Shown piece after piece: positions 18,522 to 26,622 of a stretch of 64,000 nt of DNA. Both the position numbers and the translations under genes were made by a program. Every line of letters begins with the position of its first letter. Position 1 is the stretch's first letter. The notes beneath the pieces are model-generated. The model did not search any database, was not told where the DNA came from, and worked only from the letters and a program-made list of their open reading frames with translations. The DNA is from UMGS1933 sp051891435 (GTDB taxonomy: Bacteria > Bacillota > Clostridia > TANB77 > CAG-508): NCBI GenBank assembly GCA_051891435.1, contig JBJFFE010000069.1, positions 1 through 64,000 on the forward strand. Direction: 5' to 3'.

Positions 18522-19680
18522 ATGGCACAAAAAAGAGATTATTATGAGGTACTAGGAGTTGCAAAAACTGCAACAGATGAAGAAATAAAAAAAGCATATA
18601 GAAAACTTGCAAAAAAATGGCATCCAGATGCAAATCCAGATAATAAAAAAGAAGCAGAAGAAAAATTTAAAGAAGTATCTGAAGCATACGAAACATTATC
18701 CAACCCACAAAAAAGAAAAATGTATGATCAATTTGGACCAGATGGCCCTCAAGGATTTGGAGGAGCAGGAAATGGAGGATATTATTCATATTCTACTACA
18801 GGGTTTGATGGTTTCGATGGATTTGGAGATTTTGGGGATATCTTTTCTACAATTTTTGGTGGAGGAACAGGATTTGGAGGAAGAACAAATGCTAAAACTA
18901 AAAATGGACCAAGAAAAGGTAGAGATTTAAAATATAATATAGATGTTTCTTTTGAGGAAGCGTATAAAGGGGTAAAAAAGGAAGTAACAATAAATAGAGA
19001 AGAAGAATGTCATGTGTGCCATGGAGCTAAAGCAAAACCAGGAACAAAGGCTACAACTTGTAAGATGTGTAATGGTACAGGAACAGTAAAACAAACTGTG
19101 TCAACAATTTTGGGACAAATGCAAACAACTAAAACTTGTCCTGTATGTGGCGGAGAAGGAACCATAATAGAAGAAAAATGCCCAGAGTGCAAAGGAAAAG
19201 GAAAAATAAAGAAAGCGGTAAAGGTAACAGTAAATATACCAGAGGGAATTAACGATGGGCAAGCAGTAGTATTAAGAGGAGAGGGTGAACCAGGAACAAA
19301 AGGTGGCCCAAAAGGAGATTTATACTTTGTTGTAACAGTAAGAAAACATAGAATATATACAAGACAAGGAGATAATGTACTTTGTGAAATTCCAATCACA
19401 TATACACAAGCAACATTAGGAGCAGAATTAGAAATTCCAATGGTAGATGGTACAGTCGAAAAATATAAGATTCCTGAAGGAACTCAAAGTGGAACTAAAT
19501 TTACAATAAAGAGTAAAGGCTTTAAAGCTGTTAATGGAAATTGGAGAGGCGATTTTATATTTACAGTTACAGTTCAAATTCCAAAAAAATTAACGCGGAG
19601 AACAAAGAGATTTATTAATGAAACTTGCTCAAACAATGAATGAACAACCACCAGTAAAAAAAAGAGGAATATTTGGATAA
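18522..19680 (+). CDS. dnaJ: Chaperone protein DnaJ, +1 recoded at CGG near the C-terminus
   Basis: DnaJ stimulates DnaK. It has a J domain with KKWHPDANPDN (about 29-39), a Gly/Phe-rich region (about 68-125), four zinc motifs CxxCxGxG (CHVCHGAK, CKMCNGTG, CPVCGGEG, CPECKGKG), and two substrate-binding beta domains. At 19596-19598 the frame meets CGG after KKLT. Skipping C gives GEQRDLLMKLAQ and runs to a TAA at 19678, 385 residues, with the usual C-terminal helix. The zero frame would end in an unrelated 15-residue tail. Confidence 0.95.
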
Positions 19681-19684
19681 TAAA

Positions 19685-19713
19685 GAAGGTCAAGGAAATC
19701 CTTGACCTTTGCT
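19685..19713. terminator. Hairpin between dnaJ and the small minus-strand gene
   Basis: AAGGTCAAGGAA pairs with TTCCTTGACCTTT. It lies just after the dnaJ stop and just beyond the stop of the convergent small gene, so it may end both transcripts. Confidence 0.75.
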
Positions 19714-19717
19714 GAAA

Positions 19718-19891
19718 TTATTTTGCCTGAGATTTGTACTTCTTCTGAGCACATTGCTTGCCACTTTTCTTGCCTGATGATTGACAAGAAATAGGGTTGG
19801 CATATACAGGTTTGCTGGAAGGAGGGGTAGCAGGAAGAACAACAGTAGTTCTCCTAAAAGCTCCAACTCCTTCAACATGTTTCTTAGCCAA
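19718..19891 (-). CDS. Small basic hypothetical protein of foreign codon style
   Basis: This 57-residue product begins with TTG (19891-19889), 7 bases after a strong AGGAGGTG site on the minus strand. It begins AKKHVEGVGAFRRTT, has a Pro/Ser-rich middle, and ends in a Lys/Gln/Ser-rich tail (SGKKSGKQCAQKKYKSQAK). Codons such as CTT-CCT-GCT-ACC-CCT and CAG are unusual for the neighbours. I recognise no family. It may be a short transferred gene like the hfq-like cassette. It contains no CGG codon. Confidence 0.55.
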   Translation of the reverse strand: MAKKHVEGVGAFRRTTVVLPATPPSSKPVYANPISCQSSGKKSGKQCAQKKYKSQAK

Positions 19892-19955
19892 AATAATTCA
19901 CCTCCTAAAAAAATTCTTTTAAATTATATCATATTATGTAAAGGAAATAAAGAAT

Positions 19956-20706
19956 ATGCAAAAATTTTTTGTAAAAAATAATCAAATAAAAGAAAATATA
20001 GCAGAAATTATTGGGACCGATGTAAACCATATTGTTAATGCATTAAGATTAAAATTAAATGATAAAATATTAATATGTAATCTTGATAAGGGAAATAATT
20101 ATATGGCTAAAATTATAGAAATCAATAAAGAAAAGGTAAAATGTAATATAATAGAAAAGATAGAAGAGAAAGCAGAAACAAAAATTAATATAACTATTTT
20201 TCAAGGCTTACCTAAAGCTGAAAAAATGGAGCTTATAATACAAAAATGTACTGAACTACGGAGTAAAAGAAATAATTCCTGTACAAATGGAAAGATGTGT
20301 TGTAAAATTAGATAGTAAAGTTGCTAATAAAAAAATTGAAAGATGGCAAAAGATAGCAGAAGCTGCTGCAAAACAAAGTAAAAGAAATAGTATTTGTAAA
20401 ATAAATAATATAATTAATATAAAAAATATTTGTAATGTTGTACAAAATTATGATATATTATTAGTACCATATGAAAATGAAGAAAAAAATACATTAAAGG
20501 AAACACTTAAAATAATTGAAAATAAAGAAAATTTAAATATAGCAATTGTAATAGGTCCAGAGGGTGGCTTCGAAGAAAAAGAAATAGAATTATTAAAACA
20601 AAATAATGGTAAAATTATAACTTTGGGTAAAAGAATTTTAAGGACTGAAACAGTGGCAATGGCAATGGCAAGTATAATTATGTATGAGTTTGGAGAATTG
20701 GAATAG
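19956..20706 (+). CDS. rsmE: 16S rRNA m3U1498 methyltransferase RsmE, +1 recoded at CGG
   Basis: RsmE methylates U1498 of 16S rRNA. The 249-residue product has an N-terminal PUA-like domain and a C-terminal SPOUT knot with VIGPEGGF (about 191-198) and TLGKRILRTETV (about 217-228). The frame meets CGG at 20259-20261 in CTEL-CGG. Skipping C gives CTELGVKEIIPV, the family motif. Without the shift the knot and active site are lost. dnaJ-prmA-rsmE is the usual order; prmA is absent here. Confidence 0.93.
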
Positions 20707-20743
20707 TAGAATTGATAAATAATCATGGAGGAATATATTTCAA

Positions 20744-21310
20744 ATGAAAAAGAAAGAATTAGAAAAGTTAGATAAATTAAACCAAGAAAAAAAATTAACA
20801 AAGGACGTAAAAGAAAAAATCTCAAAAAAAGTTTTAAATAATTTTTTAATTGCAGTAAATATTTTGTTATTTTTTATAATTTTAATGATAATAGATAGAA
20901 ATTTAAGTAAAGAATTAACAATATTAATTTATAAAATATCAAGTGTAATATTATTTATTTTTACACTTGTACTTTTTGAAATAGCTTATAAAAAAGATAA
21001 TGATGTGCTTGGCATTCATGGTATAGAAATGCTTTTTTTATCCATTATTACATTACTTACCCCATATATTTTTATAGATAAAACCAGTGTATTTACAAGT
21101 ATTGTAGGAGCTTATTATACTGCGTATTACATATTAAAAAATCTTGCTATATATAAAAAAGAAAAAAATAATTATTTAAGAGAACAAAATGATATAAAAG
21201 AAATTGTAAAAAAAGAAAGTCAAGATAAATTGGCACAAGAGCAATTTACTCAAAGGAAAGAGGACGGAAAACCTAAAAAAAGAGGGAGACCAAAAAAAGT
21301 GAATAATTAA
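20744..21310 (+). CDS. Hypothetical membrane protein with AT-hook-like tail
   Basis: I do not recognise this 188-residue protein. It has a charged N-terminus, four likely membrane segments (about 34-55, 65-87, 97-116 and 122-140), and a Lys-rich C-terminal tail ending with PKKRGRPKK, an AT-hook-like sequence that could bind DNA or acidic surfaces. It lies between rsmE and yicC, with a weak GGAGGAATATATTTCAA leader. Confidence 0.75.
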   Translation: MKKKELEKLDKLNQEKKLTKDVKEKISKKVLNNFLIAVNILLFFIILMIIDRNLSKELTILIYKISSVILFIFTLVLFEIAYKKDNDVLGIHGIEMLFLSIITLLTPYIFIDKTSVFTSIVGAYYTAYYILKNLAIYKKEKNNYLREQNDIKEIVKKESQDKLAQEQFTQRKEDGKPKKRGRPKKVNN

Positions 21311-21397
21311 TAGTTAATAGTGGAGAATTATGATCAGTTTTGGTCATAAAATAACAAATATCAAAATTAAAAATATATTGAAAGGAAGGAATATCTA

Positions 21398-22276
21398 ATG
21401 ATAAAAAGTATGACGGGATTTGGAAGAAGCAAATATGAAATTGAAGGAAGAGAATATTCAGTTGAAATAAAATCTGTGAATAATAGATATAGTGATATAA
21501 GTATAAAAATTCCAAGGAATATTAGCTTTTTAGAAGAAAAAGTAAAAAAACTTATTGGAAATACTATATCAAGAGGAAAAATAGATGTATTTATTAATTT
21601 TACTAATAATAGTGAAAAAGGAAAAGCAATACAAATAAATACAGAACTTGCTAAAAAATATATAGAAGAATTAAAAAAGCTACAAACTGAAACAGAGATA
21701 ATAGACAATATTAATATAATAGATGTATCAAAAATGCCAGAAGTGTTTAATTTGAAAATTGAAGAAGATGATGAAGACATGCTATGGCAGGAATTATCTG
21801 AAGTTTTAGATAACGCAATAACAAGTTTTGTATTAATGAGAGAAACGGAAGGAAAGAAAATTAAAGAAGACCTAGAAAAAAGAATTGAAGATATACAAGA
21901 AAAAATAGAAAAAATAAATGAAATTTCTACTGGACTTGTGGAAGAATATATAGTAAAATTAGAAAAAAGAGTTAATGAACTTTTAAAAACAACAGTTATA
22001 GATGAGTCAAGACTTGCACAAGAAATAGTAATTTATTCAGATAAATGTTCTATAGAAGAAGAATTAACTCGATTAAGAAGTCATATATCACAGTTTTTAA
22101 ATTTGCTTGATGAAAATACTCCTGTAGGGAAAAAACTAGATTTCCTTATTCAAGAAATGAATAGAGAGACAAATACAATTGGTTCTAAGGCTAACAATTT
22201 AGAAATAACAAATCTAGTAGTAGATATAAAAACAGAAATAGAAAACATTAGAGAACAGGTACAAAACGTAGAATAA
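21398..22276 (+). CDS. yicC: YicC/YloC family endoribonuclease
   Basis: YicC-family proteins are endoribonucleases involved in RNA turnover. The 292-residue product begins with the typical MIKSMTGFGRS, has SVNNRYSDISIKIPR near 28-42, and ends with the DUF1732-type domain containing SHISQFLNLL, KLDFLIQEMNRE and TNTIGSKAN. remA, rpoZ and gmk follow, the conserved Firmicute neighbourhood. Confidence 0.94.
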   Translation: MIKSMTGFGRSKYEIEGREYSVEIKSVNNRYSDISIKIPRNISFLEEKVKKLIGNTISRGKIDVFINFTNNSEKGKAIQINTELAKKYIEELKKLQTETEIIDNINIIDVSKMPEVFNLKIEEDDEDMLWQELSEVLDNAITSFVLMRETEGKKIKEDLEKRIEDIQEKIEKINEISTGLVEEYIVKLEKRVNELLKTTVIDESRLAQEIVIYSDKCSIEEELTRLRSHISQFLNLLDENTPVGKKLDFLIQEMNRETNTIGSKANNLEITNLVVDIKTEIENIREQVQNVE

Positions 22277-22305
22277 TATTTAAATTTATTCATGAAAAAT
22301 TAAAA

Positions 22306-22332
22306 TGTAGGGAACGGCGCCCTCGTTGTTCC
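22306..22332. repeat. GC-rich hairpin repeat upstream of remA
   Basis: TGTAGGGAACGGCGCCCTCGTTGTTCC is an imperfect GC-rich inverted repeat between yicC and remA, 15 bases before the remA start. Its TGTAGGG start resembles the other hairpins. Confidence 0.5.
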
Positions 22333-22347
22333 ACGAAGGAGAAAAAT

Positions 22348-22599
22348 ATGCAATTATTAAATATAGGTTTTGGAAATGTTGTTTCTGCATCAAGAATTAT
22401 TTCAATAATAAATCCAGAAGCAGCACCAATAAAAAGAATGATTCAAGAAGCAAAAGATGAAAAAACAGCAGTAGATGCAACTTGTGGCAGAAGAACAAGA
22501 GCAGTTATTGTTATGGATTCCGGTCATATTGTATTATCCGCTTTGCAACCAGAGACATTATCAGGAAGACTTGAAGTGGGGATTGAAGATTTTGATTAA
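22348..22599 (+). CDS. remA: RemA family regulatory protein (DUF370)
   Basis: RemA of Bacillus subtilis is a DNA-binding regulator of biofilm and osmoprotection genes. The 83-residue product has the family features LLNIGFGNVVSASRI, IINPEAAPIKRMIQEAK and DATCGRRTRAVIVMDSGHI. It lies between yicC and rpoZ/gmk as in other Firmicutes. Its local targets are unknown. Confidence 0.93.
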   Translation: MQLLNIGFGNVVSASRIISIINPEAAPIKRMIQEAKDEKTAVDATCGRRTRAVIVMDSGHIVLSALQPETLSGRLEVGIEDFD

Positions 22600-22641
22600 A
22601 TAATTTTAGACAATTAATAATATTAAAAGGAGATGTAAAAA

Positions 22642-22833
22642 ATGATTATCAAACCAACAGTTACAGATTTATTAAAAATTGCAGACAACAGATTTGAGCT
22701 AGTAATAGCAACATCTAAAAGAGCAAGAAAAATTGCAGAAGGAGAAAAACCTTTAACCAATGTAAAAGAAAGATCAGCAGTAACACTAGCAGCTAACGAA
22801 ATTGTAGAAGGAAAGGTGAAAATAAAATGCTAG
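22642..22833 (+). CDS. rpoZ: RNA polymerase omega subunit
   Basis: Omega assists assembly of RNA polymerase. The 63-residue product begins with MIIKPTVTDLLKIADNRFELV and has the core family motif KRARKIAEG followed by AVTLAANEIVEGKV. It overlaps the gmk start by 7 bases, suggesting translational coupling. Confidence 0.9.
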   Translation: MIIKPTVTDLLKIADNRFELVIATSKRARKIAEGEKPLTNVKERSAVTLAANEIVEGKVKIKC

Positions 22834-23402
22834 TATTACTATCAGGAGTATCAGGTGCAGGGAAAGATACAATAAAAAAAGAACTAATAAAAAGAATGGA
22901 TAATGTGGTATCATTACCATCATATACAGATAGACCAATTAGAATAGACGAAAAACCAGGGGTGATGTATAACCATGTTACAACAGAAGAATTTGAAAAA
23001 ATGATAAAAAATGGAGAACTATATGAATATAGTCTTCATCATAAACACTATTATGGAACATCGAGAAAACTTATGAATGAAAAAATCCAAAGTGGAAAAA
23101 TAATAGTTAAAGATATGGATGTTAATGGAACAGAAAACTTAATAGAACTATTAAAACAAGACACAAAGGTGGTAACAATATTTTTAAGAGTACCAAAAGA
23201 GGAATTAAGAAAAAGACTAGAACACAGAAAAGACAAGCCTAGCATAAAAGAAATAGAATTAAGATTAAACAGATTTGATTATGAAGAATCTAAAATAGGA
23301 ATGTATGATTATGTATTAAAAAATAACAATTTAGAAAAAACAGTTCAAATAATAATGACAATAATAGAAAATGAAAGAAAATTAGAAAAAACACCAGATT
23401 AA
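22827..23402 (+). CDS. gmk: Guanylate kinase (divergent P-loop)
   Basis: Guanylate kinase converts GMP to GDP. The 191-residue product has P-loop SGVSGAGKDT (about 6-15), where families usually have GPSGVGKGT, then a GMP-binding part with SYTDRPIR (about 32-39), YEYSLHHKHYYGTS and a lid region RLEHRKDKPS. The gene order rpoZ-gmk supports the role. The variant loop and DVNG in place of DVQG make it a divergent member, but length and order of motifs agree. Confidence 0.85.
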   Translation: MLVLLSGVSGAGKDTIKKELIKRMDNVVSLPSYTDRPIRIDEKPGVMYNHVTTEEFEKMIKNGELYEYSLHHKHYYGTSRKLMNEKIQSGKIIVKDMDVNGTENLIELLKQDTKVVTIFLRVPKEELRKRLEHRKDKPSIKEIELRLNRFDYEESKIGMYDYVLKNNNLEKTVQIIMTIIENERKLEKTPD

Positions 23403-23418
23403 AATTTTGGTGTTTTTT
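23387..23418 (+). terminator. Terminator after gmk
   Basis: AAACACCA pairs with TGGTGTTT around the stop codon and is followed by T residues. Confidence 0.7.
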
Positions 23419-23500
23419 GTTATTTTTATAAATTAATATTTACACAAAAAAAAATTTGTGATAAAAATATATATGTAAAAATGTAAATTAGGAGAAAAGA

Positions 23501-26500
23501 ATGTTTAAAAATAATAAGGATACAAATAATTATATAAGCAAAGAAGAAGTGGAAAAGATATATGAATATCAAAAAAAGGCATTTGACTCTAAAATAGCTG
23601 AACAGCAAAAAAAAATAAATGAATTAACAGATTATGTTTCGGCAAGATTTGGGGAGGATTTGTCAAGCTCTAATATTACTGAGCAAGTAAAGAATCTTCG
23701 TAATGATTTGAAAGCAATAGAAACAAAATATAAACTTGATTTAGAAGCAAATACAAGAGCATTAAAAAAAGAGATAGAAAAAGAAGGAATAAAATTTAAT
23801 GTAGAGCTAGATAAATCAAATAAAACTCAAACTGAAGTATATAACAAATACGTTGAAATTTTAGAAAAGAATGAAAATGATATAACAAAATTAAGAGATT
23901 TGTTAAATAAAAAAGATGAGCAGATACTAGACTTAAATGAAAATTTGCAAAATTATATAGAAAAAGAAAAGCTATATAAAAAAGAAATACAAGATAAATT
24001 TGAAAATACTAACAAAAAAATTAATAAAATAAATTACTTGGGTGTAACTAGTAAATTTGATAAGAAAATACAAGATGAAAGTAAAAAAATAAATGATAAG
24101 ATAAAGATAATAAATACTACTGTTCAAGAAAAGTCTGATATGATAAATAGTTTAGTAGAAAAAATTCTAGATACTAATAGAATAGTAGATAAAAATACAA
24201 CTGATAATAAAAATGAAATAAATAAATTAAAAGAAAATTTTGATGAAAATATATTGAAAACAAATGAAAATATTGGTGAATTAAAAGAAATAATGGATTC
24301 AAAATTAGCAGAAGAAATTAATCAATTACAGGAAAAGAACAATAAAATAGACGAAACAATAAATAGTAATAATACAAAATTATCAGAAGAGATTAATCAA
24401 ATAAAAGAAAATCACAATAAATTAGAAGAAACAACAAACAATAATAACATGAAGATATCAGAAGAGATTAATCAAATACAAGAAAATTATAATGAACTAA
24501 ACGAAGTAACAAACAATAATAAAACAAAACTATCAGAAGAAATTAATCAAATAAAAGAAAATTATGATAGATTAGAAAATGTAGCAAACAGTAATAATAA
24601 TAAAATGACAGAAGAAATTAATGCAATAAATGCAAATTTTGAAAATAATAAAAATGAAATAAGTCAATTAATTGAAAAAGAACATAAAATCATAGATGAA
24701 AATATAAGAAACAATGAAATAGCAGTAAACAAAATAAATAAAGAATTATTAAAAAAATTTAATCAAATAGAAGAGACAGCAAATATCAATAATGCAAAAT
24801 TAATAGAAGAAATTAATCAGGCAAAAGAAAAAAATGATAAAATAGAAGAAACGATAAACAACAACAATAAAAATATATTAGAAAAAATTAACCAATTGCA
24901 GGAAAAGAACAATAAAACAGAAGAAATAATAAACATTAACAATACAAAATTATCGGAAGAAATTAATCAAATAAAAGAAAATCATAATAAGCTAGAAGAG
25001 GTAGCAAGCAGTAATAATACAAAATTATCGGAAGAAATTAATCAAATAAAAGAAAATCATAATAAGCTAGAAGAGATAGCAAGCAGTAATAATATAAAAT
25101 TATTGGAAGAGATTAATCAAATAAAAGAAAATCACAATAAATTAGAAGAATCAGCAAGCAGTAATAATATAAAATTATTGGAAGAGATTAATCAAATAAA
25201 AGAAAATCACAATAAATTAGAAGAATCAGCAAGCAATAATAACAAAAAATTAGCAGAAGAGATTAAGCAAATAGAAGAAAATCATAATAAGCTAGAAGGG
25301 TTAGCAAGCAGTAATAATACAAAATTATCGGAAGAGATTAATCAAATAAAAGAAAACTACAATAAATTAGAAGAAGTATCAAACAATAATAATACAAAAT
25401 TAATAGAAGAAATTACTGCGATAAATACAAATATTCAAAAAAATGAGGACATAGTAAATAAATTAAGTAATCAAATAACAGAAGCAAATACAGCTATAAA
25501 AGAAGATGTAAAAAATAACAAAAATACAATAAAGAAAATAAACGAAGAATTAAAAACACAGGTTGAACAACTAAAGCTAGAAACAGCTACTTCGTATACA
25601 AAACTGGAAACAGATGTAACAGAAAATAACAAAAATTGGAATTTGAAATTAGCTGAAATAACTAAAAACTTAGATGGTTCTCAATTAGAAGTAGAAAATT
25701 TAGCAAATAAAATTACATTAGATTTAGAACAAACCAAAGAATTTGCAACAAATGAAAACAAAAAAATAGAGGCAGAAATAAATGAACAAATAAAAAATAA
25801 TGATATTGAAAATAAAGCAAGTTTAAAGAGTTTAGAAGAAACAATAGAAGACATGAAAAACACTATGAGCATTTCTATTGATAATCTAGGACAAGAAGTA
25901 TTAAAACTTAAAGAGGAAGCAAAAGCTAATTTAGAAAAACAAGATAGTAATAATACAGATGTAGAACTATTAAAAAAAGAGCATAATAAATATGTATTAA
26001 AAATAAATAATGAATTGAGTAAAATTAGTAAAGCAATTTTAAATATGCAAAAGAAAAATTTGGAAACTAGTAATAATTTACAAGTTAAAATAAAAGCATA
26101 TATTGATAATAAAATTGAAAAAGCTAGCAATACGAAAAATGTAGAAGAACTTATAAATAAGTTGCAACTTTCTATCCTAGAAAAAGAAAAATTGCAAAAG
26201 GTTGAAATGGAGCAAATGTTAAATAAAAAAATAAAAGAAATACAAAAAGAGAATGAAAGAATTTTAAATAAAAAGATTGAAGAATTAAACAATGATTTTA
26301 TTAGAAATAAAGCTACATTCAACACTATTAAAGAAGAAAGATACGAAGAATTGCCAAAGAATAAGAGAAACATGTATGAACTTATAGATAATAAACAAAT
26401 ATTAAAAAGAAGTGCAGCGAGCAAGAATCCATTAGATACAACAAAAGAGGGCAAATCACAAATTTTAAAATTCTTTTATGATGATGACGATTTGAATTAA
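23501..26500 (+). CDS. Giant coiled-coil protein with 25-residue repeats
   Basis: I recognise no family for this 999-residue, Asn/Lys/Glu-rich protein. It has no signal peptide or membrane segment. Residues about 267-643 carry degenerate 25-residue repeats of the form NNTKLSEEINQIKENHNKL; the central six (about 24940-25390) are nearly identical at DNA level with a 75-bp period. The rest is predicted to be continuous coiled coil. The C-terminus has a short non-coiled part with basic and acidic clusters. A filament-forming or scaffold role is an inference. It is a single unit between gmk and addA. Confidence 0.85.
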   Translation: MFKNNKDTNNYISKEEVEKIYEYQKKAFDSKIAEQQKKINELTDYVSARFGEDLSSSNITEQVKNLRNDLKAIETKYKLDLEANTRALKKEIEKEGIKFNVELDKSNKTQTEVYNKYVEILEKNENDITKLRDLLNKKDEQILDLNENLQNYIEKEKLYKKEIQDKFENTNKKINKINYLGVTSKFDKKIQDESKKINDKIKIINTTVQEKSDMINSLVEKILDTNRIVDKNTTDNKNEINKLKENFDENILKTNENIGELKEIMDSKLAEEINQLQEKNNKIDETINSNNTKLSEEINQIKENHNKLEETTNNNNMKISEEINQIQENYNELNEVTNNNKTKLSEEINQIKENYDRLENVANSNNNKMTEEINAINANFENNKNEISQLIEKEHKIIDENIRNNEIAVNKINKELLKKFNQIEETANINNAKLIEEINQAKEKNDKIEETINNNNKNILEKINQLQEKNNKTEEIININNTKLSEEINQIKENHNKLEEVASSNNTKLSEEINQIKENHNKLEEIASSNNIKLLEEINQIKENHNKLEESASSNNIKLLEEINQIKENHNKLEESASNNNKKLAEEIKQIEENHNKLEGLASSNNTKLSEEINQIKENYNKLEEVSNNNNTKLIEEITAINTNIQKNEDIVNKLSNQITEANTAIKEDVKNNKNTIKKINEELKTQVEQLKLETATSYTKLETDVTENNKNWNLKLAEITKNLDGSQLEVENLANKITLDLEQTKEFATNENKKIEAEINEQIKNNDIENKASLKSLEETIEDMKNTMSISIDNLGQEVLKLKEEAKANLEKQDSNNTDVELLKKEHNKYVLKINNELSKISKAILNMQKKNLETSNNLQVKIKAYIDNKIEKASNTKNVEELINKLQLSILEKEKLQKVEMEQMLNKKIKEIQKENERILNKKIEELNNDFIRNKATFNTIKEERYEELPKNKRNMYELIDNKQILKRSAASKNPLDTTKEGKSQILKFFYDDDDLN
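24940..25390. repeat. 75-bp tandem repeats inside the coiled-coil gene
   Basis: About six head-to-tail 75-bp units share TCGGAAGAAATTAATCAAAT and AAATCATAATAAGCTAGAAG segments. Adjacent units differ at few positions, indicating recent duplication or gene conversion. Copy number could vary between strains. Confidence 0.85.
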
Positions 26501-26529
26501 ATATTTTTCCTGGTAAAGAGAAAAAATAA

Positions 26530-26572
26530 GCAAAACAAAGAGGACTGCTTTCAAGTCTTCTTTGCTTTTTAC
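26530..26572 (+). terminator. Terminator after the coiled-coil gene
   Basis: CAAAGAGGACT pairs with AGTCTTCTTTG, followed by CTTTTT. Confidence 0.75.
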
Positions 26573-26622
26573 TAGTAAAAACTTTATAATATAGTATATA
26601 TGTTTGGAGGAAAGTTATATAT

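Noticed and set aside
24940..25390. CRISPR-like repeat array
   Set aside because: The 75-bp units are tandem without spacers and encode an in-frame coiled coil.
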